Origin: Allodiplogaster sudhausi
Lineage: Eukaryota; Nematoda; Chromadorea; Rhabditida; Diplogasteridae
Assembly (NCBI GenBank): GCA_945643635.1
Contig: CALZFC010000021.1
Location: 725,501 to 789,500 of the forward strand
Direction of reading: 5' to 3'
DNA length: 64,000 bases
The translations under genes and the position numbers were made by a program. This document shows, piece after piece, positions 56,501-64,000 of this stretch. The first letter of the stretch is position 1. Each line of letters begins with the position of its first letter. A model generated the notes under the pieces. The model did not search any database. It was given only the letters and a program-made list of their open reading frames with translations, and was not told where the DNA came from.

Positions 56501-59500
56501 TTCTTTGGTACCGCGTGGCATTCTTCTCCTTCCTCTGTAGAATGGAAGAAAGAAGAGTTTCCTCTGCTTGGCATGAGAATGTCAACAACTAATTTGCCAT
56601 GATCCGGATGCCTTGTTCTGGTCAAGTGGCAATTAGCAAAAGGTGGAAGGAAGAAGGAAGGGGGTATTAGGATTTGAGAGGAAGAATGAGAGAATGAGAG
56701 ACAGAGAGGCAGAGAGATACCGAGATTCAGAGAGAAAAGTGGCAAAAACACTGTTCTCTCCGACGATAGTCCGTGCAAAGCACGATTCTCATTAATAAAG
56801 TGCATGAATTGAATTTGCAGAAGCACCCTAAAAGTGTGCTACAATAGCTTTGAAATGTGACTGGGATATTACAGGGATATGTTAGCTTTTTGACTTTGAA
56901 AACAATTAATTAATTCCCATAGCCATAATGTAAGTAACTTATACAAAATTTCGTTAACAGAATGAGCAGTTGTGTTGTAAAATGCGATCACTACAGTAAG
57001 CATTTATTTTCAATTTTAATCTCCCTGTGTCTCTCTTTGTCTCTTTCTCTCCCTATCAATTTCTATGTCCTTTTAAGTGTTTCTGATGATGATGATCTCT
57101 TCCGTGTTTGCAGCTAAGAAAACGAGCGATGGAACAGATGAACGAATGCATGAATAATCATCGCGAGCTTCGTCCGATTAGCAAGGTAAATCGAAAGAAA
57201 TTGAAGCATACAAGGAAAAGACGCAACACGATATATCGTCTACGTCTTTTTCACGAAAAAGCTGATCGTTGAATAGAACCAGTGAGTCATTAGCAAAATT
57301 ACTTCCCTTTTATATGTTTAAACGCGTTTAGAAGGATATTGTTATTCAACGTAGCTGACGGTAGCGAATTCAATTAGACAACGTCAGAGGTGTCACATGC
57401 AAACATATCGGGAGAATTAGAGCGACCCGGGGATCAGAGCAAGTTTCGAAGAGAAATAAATATAGTTACTTCAGTGTCGCCACAACGAAAACTAAAGTAC
57501 AAAAACAGAACAAAACAACGACAAACAGAAAACCCGTCTGTTTCTAATAATAACCATAAAGGTAAGCATGGCGTTTCTTCAAAGAACATAGGTAATTATA
57601 GATTCAAACGATGATGTGATCATTCCTCGAATGACTTCATCATCGTAAGTGAATGCATAATTGAGTTGCACTAGGGAATCACCCTGCAATCAGAGCGTAC
57701 TGTTGCAGTTCATTGAGCTGTGCAGCATGCTATTTCGGCACTTTCACGCTATTCAAAATCTTAAGTACCATGCAAGTACTAGTTAGAGGAATGACGAGAA
57801 TGCACGGCTTGTGCTATTTATGTATTGCGAATTCTTCTTCGCCAGTCTGCAATAGCACGTCATTTTCTCAAAAGAATCCTGTATAGGGATGAAATTATCA
57901 AAACCGAAACTCAGCCTTGAATACAAAGCAGTTGTATTTCTTAATCATGCCTGTTGTCGTAAGAACTTCGACAAAGTGTGTAGAAATTGCATGGAAGGTT
58001 AACATCCTCGTAAGGAAGGATAATCGTCTGTGAAGTTGATGGCGATCTTGGATAACTATGGGAAGTGAATGGTGCTAGTCAAGGAGCATCACTCAGCCTA
58101 GCTTTGACTAGAAAACGTCAGATCCTTCTGCAGGTCGAGCACGACCGCGCACTGAGGAATGTGGCAGAGAACTACGCGGCGCTGGAGGCACAGATCAAGA
58201 AGGACACCTGCAATGCAATGCTGCTGCTCAACAGTCGCTGTCTCGATGCGAGGTGCGCAAGGGGAATTCAACCATTTAAACACCCGCGGGTAGTGGTAGT
58301 AAAAACATTGCATTCTTTTAGAGTGCCAAAATCACATGATAGCTAATTGTCTGATTTACAGAGATCATACTGTTATTATTTTAGCAAGCTCGGGGAGAAG
58401 AGATTACAATGTAGTCTTCACATTAGATCTTGTTTATGAACGTAGGAATGTGTGACACAATGTCTCAGATTTATATTGTTCATGATTGGCCATACCGGAA
58501 ATTAAGGTTGCTTGACATTTTTTTTAATCAAAGCAAAATTTCACAACTGCCTTCTAGCTTACGCACATACATACATGTCTTGTTTGTTCACTTGAATTTA
58601 ATTCTATTTATGCCATATGAATTCCGGTGGATTCAATGGCATCTAATGAATACTATGCGTGTTTTTCCAGGCGCAAGGCTGCTATGTCTACAAGTAGATG
58701 AAAATTCAAAGGGAATACAACAAAGAAGTAGAAAGGTCTGAAGAGGGCAATTGTAGCGACGTGTGGGCGATTGTGTATGGCTACTCAGCATTTCTAACCC
58801 AGGCATTTGGGTCATTTTGTAAACGGCATGTATATCGAATTGTATTTCGAATAAAACCAATCGTGCAGTGGCTTTCTTTTGGGTGGATTTGTTATGAGAA
58901 TGTCGCCCACGCACTAGCCCATCTCATCTACAGGGTTCATATCAACAGCTACCAGAACTGTTGACTCTATTATCTCTTCTTGGGGCAGAAAATACTATTT
59001 TCACCCGACCAAAACATCTTTCCTTTTTTTGGAAAAGGGCAAGGTGCTCACAATCAGCATCTGCCAGCTTCTGAGGTGACAGTGGGCGTCTCTCTTATTT
59101 TTGCTTGTCTTTCTCACTGTCCCTCCTTTTACAGAGAAGCGGCGAAACCATGCAATTTGTACGTGCGTAACAAGAGAAAAGTGTACGTTGCGACCCCCTT
59201 GAGCACGCGTGTGTAGATATTGCATATCTAGACTGGCCGAGAACAATTAACCACTCAACCAACCCCCACCCACCCGCGCCATTCTTTCCAAACAACAGTC
59301 TAGGTGGCAATTTACCTATTTGTATTTACTTTAGCAAACTGCTGCAAATAAGTTGTGTTTTCCAAGTATATTCGATTCCTTCACGCACCGATCCCCATTA
59401 AATTCTAACTGTCTACGAGGAGGCACCAAGAATACAGACGGATACAAGCAATCGACAGCAATCTTCTTCCTTGACAATTTAATTAATCGGGTATTTGTAT

Positions 59501-62356
59501 ATTTATTAGGGAAAGTCTCGAAGCCATGGTGAAAAAACACCATAATCTAAACTACGATCTAGCCATAACTTTCATATTGTCTATCAGTCTACATTTGAAA
59601 AGGTGGCTGAATGCAAATCAGCAGTGTCAAGAAAAAACTAAATCCTATTTCTATGTGGATAATTGTATTTTCTACTATACATAGTCGCAGACGACTTTTA
59701 TTATATTAGATAGTTGAAAATAATCGGAAAACTTGCATACTATGCTGTCACACAAGACACAATCGTAAACTTTTCGTCGTCTTTTTATCCGATATAGCTA
59801 CCGCCTTTCAGGAATTCTAGCGCTTTGTCCCCTTTTTGTATAATGAACTGGTTGGATAGTTTAGGGGGTCTTTCTACGCTCGACCTTTGTTTTGGCTGAA
59901 TTTGCAGTTATATGTATGTACTATTTTTATGAGGACCACATTGAAAGACGCATGAGATGGCGCTAATGAGTGACGTGACAAACCGCATAATCAGTGGCAG
60001 CTCACATACTTGTACAAATCAAGTAATTTACTCGTTTGACGAGGCCGGATGTATGACGTGAACACGTTGCACTCGAATCAGTCAAGCCCGGTAAATATAA
60101 CCATTACAGAGAGGCAGCGAGAGAACGAGAGATTGCGAGGAGAATGAAATAACAGAAATGAGCTAGGACTCCTTGAGAGAACGCATGATTTCACTAGAAT
60201 AGTTCAATGTATGTACGTCTCAATGACTGTGATTTGCAACTGTCTCACAAAAAAAAACGTAGAAGTAGAATTGCCAAAAATAGGAATGGTTACGTGTGCG
60301 TATGATGCTGACCACCAAAAATGCGTTATCAAACCAAAAGGGGTTAGAAGATGGCTTGACCGCAGATGTGGCATAACAAATAGAATCCATGACAGAAAAT
60401 TGAGATTGCCTATTTGGTGAAATAAATGTCATAATTTTATACAGACTTTGCAGAAGGCGCCGACGAAACTTTAGCAAAGAGACCACGTCAATTCTCGTGG
60501 ATTTCTTCGATGCGCACGAATCGCATCCGTACCCGAGCGAGGAGGAGAAGCAGCAGCTGGCGCAGCGGTGCGGCATGACCGTGCAGCAGGCCAGCCTTTT
60601 TCCTCCTCAGCCATTTATACTCCTTTTACGAAAACATTCCCCCCGTTCGAAAACGCGTGTATACCTCAGGAAATATCTCTAGCATATTAATAGTAAAATT
60701 GTAAAGAAAAGATGTGTGCTCAACATCGCCGATAAAGTTTCAAGGATTGGCCAGCTGAACCGGTTGCGAGATTTGAATACAAAACACAATCTCGCATATG
60801 CAGGTAAGTAGAGGTTAAAAATATTTGTAGAATGCTGAAAATAGCGCAAAAGTCCCAACGCTGAGAAAGATTGCTCCAAAACTGCTTGACTAAAATTAAA
60901 GTGCGTAAAAAATATAAAACAAACACAAGTTGATGATAGCACGCAATATATGGTACACGTTGTATGTCGAAGTGAAAGCAAAAGACCAAACGAATTGCTT
61001 GACTATGCCAGCTTTGAGTCAACGCCGTTCTCGCTGCCGCACAAAGAGGAACAATCGTTACTTCCTGGAGTTGTACTGACGCAAGCGTAGGTGTGAGATT
61101 AAGAAACATCGAAAGATTCTTCTAGCGGGGTATTAGAGCATTCATCTTGGAGTGGACGCCATTCTAATATCGGTTCCAAAATTCATTTCTAAAATCATTA
61201 CTGTTTTAACTTTACTAATTAGGCTTTGTTTACAATTTTTATTTTATTTTATTTTTTTATTTTTTATAAAACATGCTAGATATAGCAGAGGGCCAAGATC
61301 AAGAAAATAGTGGAACAGTGAAACATGTGCTCTACATATCCTTTTTTGAAGGTTGAGCAGTTTCATCAATGGCACTATTAGTAGAAATGGTTTCAGTCGA
61401 TCTCAACTCACCATTAAAACATGCACGAAAAGGTCACGATGAAGTGAAGATGAAATTGTTGGGGATTCGAAGCTCTTGAAATACACAGAGATCGAATGGC
61501 TCAACTTGGACTTTTACCATTTAGTATTCTATGAATCTATCTATATACCTCTTAAATTCTTTTAGATGGACGACGCTTTTTGTTCCCTAGTTTTTTTCTT
61601 CTTCACCCTAGCCAGAACCCATCAGGGGGAGCTAATACAGCAAAAATCCATTCATTTGTCCCGTAACAAACTTTTTTCGCCATTTTATTTTTTTCTAATT
61701 TGTTTCGAATTTGTGTCAAAAGTGCATTTTCGTCCAATGCGCTAAAATTCTAAAATACCCTGAGTACTTTAACAAAATATCACTGCTTAGGAAGCCTTCT
61801 TTTTAGGTGTCGAACTGGTTTGGCAACCGCAGGATTCGGCTGAAAAAGCAAGCTCAGCGGCCACTGCAACCACCATCCCAAGCGGCTCGTGACAACGAAA
61901 AGATGACGATGGCCATGCAGCAAGACTGCGACAACGGCGCGCGCTATGATCAAGGTACCTTATGTTAAGGACTGAAGACAATTAAGACTCTAGGGGAATT
62001 AATAGGAGTACAACAAGTAGAATGTACCGTGGACAACCATACATACAGTAGATCAGGGGAATGCTTTACTTCTCATTAATTCCCTCCCCCCCTTAAGCCC
62101 GCGATCTTCTGAAATTATTTTTATTTTTATTAAGGCATTTATATTAAAGCTCAAGCTTCTTTTCCTAATATTTCTTTTTTTCACAGCAAACCACGATACG
62201 GTCGAGTGCTGCGGTCCTTCTTCGTCGTCTCGTCGACTGAGCTTCGCCGGCCAGCAACCGCTCCATCACCATGCCTACGACCAGCACATGACGCTTATGC
62301 AACAGGCACCAGCGGATTATGCGGCCTTCACAAAGGAGGATGTCCGCGCTGCCTAA
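53569..62356 (+). CDS. Divergent PBC-class (PBX/extradenticle-like) TALE homeobox transcription factor, N-terminus incomplete
   Basis: Exons with agreeing phases: 53569-53658, 54616-54698, 57114-57185, 58134-58252, 60454-60589, 61807-61954, 62187-62356; about 271 residues recovered. The N-terminal part is PBC-A-like (ACREHPLRMALYEVLCERK, then KIDDML). PBC-B follows (VEHDRALRNVAENYAALEAQ, LLLNSRCLDAR). The homeodomain starts RRRRNFSKETTS, has the three-residue TALE insertion with HPYPSEEEK, and ends VSNWFGNRRIRLKK; Gly in WFGN is PBC-specific. Such proteins bind DNA with Hox or Meis partners in the nucleus. The homeodomain is much less conserved than canonical PBX/CEH-20, so it may be a fast-evolving paralogue like ceh-60 or ceh-40. 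The first recovered exon needs an upstream exon with one leftover base, which I could not find. The intron after 60589 splits the homeodomain and has a GC donor. Confidence 0.88.
55661..55726. repeat. CT-rich tract in a homeobox intron
   Basis: A polypyrimidine run of CT and CTTT units in the 2.4-kb intron between homeobox exons 2 and 3. No exon is seen in that intron. Confidence 0.85.
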
Positions 62357-63482
62357 TTTCTGCCTAATTAGTGTAGCAGAAAAATCCCAAAAGAGTGCCA
62401 CGTGTGATGGATTAGCCAGATATCAAAGAGAACACTGACGTCGCCGGTAACAGCCTCTTGCTCTCTTCTTCCACATGTATGTATATCTTTCACCGAAGAC
62501 TTGCTCCGCTTATCTGTAGCGGCTTAACTCCAGCGAGCTAAGCATAGAAAAAGTGAAGTCTCAAGACTTGTCTAATTGAAAACGTGTATGCCTCGCGGCT
62601 TACGTCGAAAATCCGCAGCAATCCTTCTCCTGCGGTAAACAACTTCTTATCTTCCATCAAAAGTCCCCGGTTCTCGCTCATTCAATGCCGTTATATTCAT
62701 TCAGATATCTTCTGTTGTGCGATCATCCATGGATCTTCACACAACGAACGGCCGTGGAGTCTAGCGATTTAGCAGTCGGGGTTCAAGCAGTGACTGCCCC
62801 GTTGCCTCTCACATTTCACCATTGTCCAACAAGTCTGTAAAAGATGTGTGTAAGAGATAACTTTAAAGTGAAGAGAGACAATAAATATATTCATTGGCTT
62901 AACATTATATTGTATAGACTGCTGTGCTCAGACGCGATAAACCGCTGAATGGATGAGTAAATGTTATATAGAAAAGAAAAAAATGTCTCGGCATCCATTT
63001 CTTTCAACGTCTTACGCACAGGTCTTCTTCGGAAATTCATCCTATTTATTCAATAGTTAATGATGACGGAAGTACATTTTCTATAGCTAAATCATATTCA
63101 AATTATAAAATAAACGGGATTTTTTTTGCTCATTCTGAGAACCTTTTTACTCTTTCGACAGAAGAAGAATTAAAGAATGGCATTTTCTCTTTCATGAATG
63201 GGGCGCGTGAAGTCATCGGCAGCGAACAAACATTCATGTATTCAGCCAATTCTACAAAGCGAATGCATTAGTCATTTCTGACCTATTGAGGCAATACAAA
63301 TCATGATTAAATATTACATTCTGAGGAGCACACCTTTTAATGAAAATATTTTTAAAAAAAACCGTCTAGAATAACAGTTTAAAGGGCAGGCAAAGAAGAA
63401 GAGTTTCACCATTTCTTTCGTGAAGATTTTGTTCGTGAAGCAGTAAAACCTTTCATCTAAATGGTGATTTTATTTTAGAACA
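62357..63482. other. 3' UTR of the homeobox gene and spacer
   Basis: No coding exon is visible. AATAAA at 62880-62885 fits a poly(A) signal about 524 nt after the homeobox stop. The rest is AT-rich spacer before the granulin-like gene. Confidence 0.5.
62880..62885 (+). promoter_or_regulatory. Candidate poly(A) signal AATAAA
   Basis: Canonical hexamer in the expected position downstream of the homeobox stop codon, the first clear one after it. Confidence 0.4.
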
Positions 63483-63839
63483 ATGAACGCTGGCCGACTC
63501 CAGATGGCCCTCTTGATTGCCGCACTCATGGTTCTAATGGTTTGTTCTCAAGGAAAAGATTGTTTGCAAATAATTGCCCAATTTTTAATTTGATCATTGT
63601 CATTCGTGTTCATTTGTTCATTTGCTGTCTAGGCAGTGGCACAGGCGGACGCGGAGTGTGCGACGGAAGGTGGAGGGCGCTGTTGTCCCGTCGAAGAAGC
63701 AGTCTGCTGCCCGGAATACTGCTGCCCCAAAGGAACCACTTGTGGAACGAAGGGCTGGTGTCTCAAGAAAAATGGGGTACTCCACTTACCCTATTCGTTT
63801 TATGCAGACCAATCAGATCAAGAAGTGCAAAACCTATAG
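63483..63839 (+). CDS. Secreted single-domain mini-granulin
   Basis: Two exons, 63483-63539 and 63633-63839, joined in phase by a GT-AG intron, encode about 87 residues. The start MNAGRLQMALLIAALMVLM is a signal peptide with cleavage likely after AVAQA or ADA. The mature part carries the granulin core CCP-x3-AVCC-x2-YCCPKGTTC with a flanking C on each side. The usual CC-x-D-x2-HCCP spacing is shortened by about two to three residues (CCPEYCCP). Granulins are disulfide-stacked growth-modulating peptides, normally made as multi-domain precursors; here there is one short unit. The tail after WCLKKNG is poorly constrained: a GT and an AG 31 nt apart in it are too close for a normal intron, so I read through to the TAG. 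Confidence 0.72.
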
Positions 63840-63917
63840 CATATATGCGCTGTCTTCCTTAATGTAACGCAATGAAAAAATATTTGAGTTATTTGATTTG
63901 AACCCCAAGGGATCAAA

Positions 63918-63923
63918 AATAAA
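63918..63923 (+). promoter_or_regulatory. Candidate poly(A) signal AATAAA
   Basis: Canonical hexamer about 80 nt after the stop codon of the mini-granulin gene, consistent with a short 3' UTR. Confidence 0.5.
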
Positions 63924-64000
63924 TTTCATAATTTTCGACGAAAGAATTTTTAATTCATATTCCAAAAATTAAAGCACTTTTTTTTGTTGCTACCTCCCAA

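Noticed and set aside
63765..63810. Short intron in the mini-granulin tail
   Set aside because: The GT and AG are about 31 nt apart, shorter than any other intron in the window, so read-through is preferred.

Overview
The window is eukaryotic: every gene is cut into many short exons (about 60-200 nt) joined by introns that are mostly 50-150 nt. Coding exons are GC-rich, while introns and spacers are AT-rich and full of (GA)n/(CT)n, (TA)n and (ACAT)n microsatellites. The family content (an NPF-type neuropeptide receptor, a LACT-type beta-lactamase-fold protein, a Met-like receptor kinase of the kind nematodes carry, a PBC homeobox gene) suggests a nematode. That assignment is an inference from protein families, not a species call. 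Gene models below were spliced by hand by choosing junctions that keep reading frame and family motifs.

Plus strand, 3.4-23.2 kb: an NPF/NPY-type neuropeptide GPCR (3465-8521); a small secreted Cys-rich peptide (9565-9890); a secreted protein with two von Willebrand A domains joined by a Thr-rich linker (10879-14879); a LACT-type serine beta-lactamase-fold protein (17814-20756); and an unrecognised 429-residue protein (21111-23152).

Minus strand, 24.8-46.8 kb: a 25-exon Met-family receptor tyrosine kinase with Sema, PSI, one IPT-like unit, a membrane span and a kinase domain (34020 down to 24805). Then about 10 kb with no convincing gene but with GA-rich arrays and a perfect 40-bp palindrome. 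Then a small protein with one LDL-receptor class A module and a basic tail (46795 down to 44574).

Plus strand, 46.8-64 kb: about 6.7 kb without a gene, containing a 153-bp hairpin element; a divergent PBC-class (PBX/extradenticle-like) TALE homeobox gene (53569-62356, N-terminus unresolved); and a secreted mini-granulin (63483-63839) at the right edge.

The genes do not form one pathway. Several belong to cell-cell signalling: a peptide receptor, a receptor kinase, secreted Cys-rich, VWA and granulin proteins, and an LDLa protein. The most unusual shared feature is splicing. Four introns, in three genes, only make sense with GC-AG boundaries, and a fifth is likely. That is about 5 of roughly 73 introns modelled.
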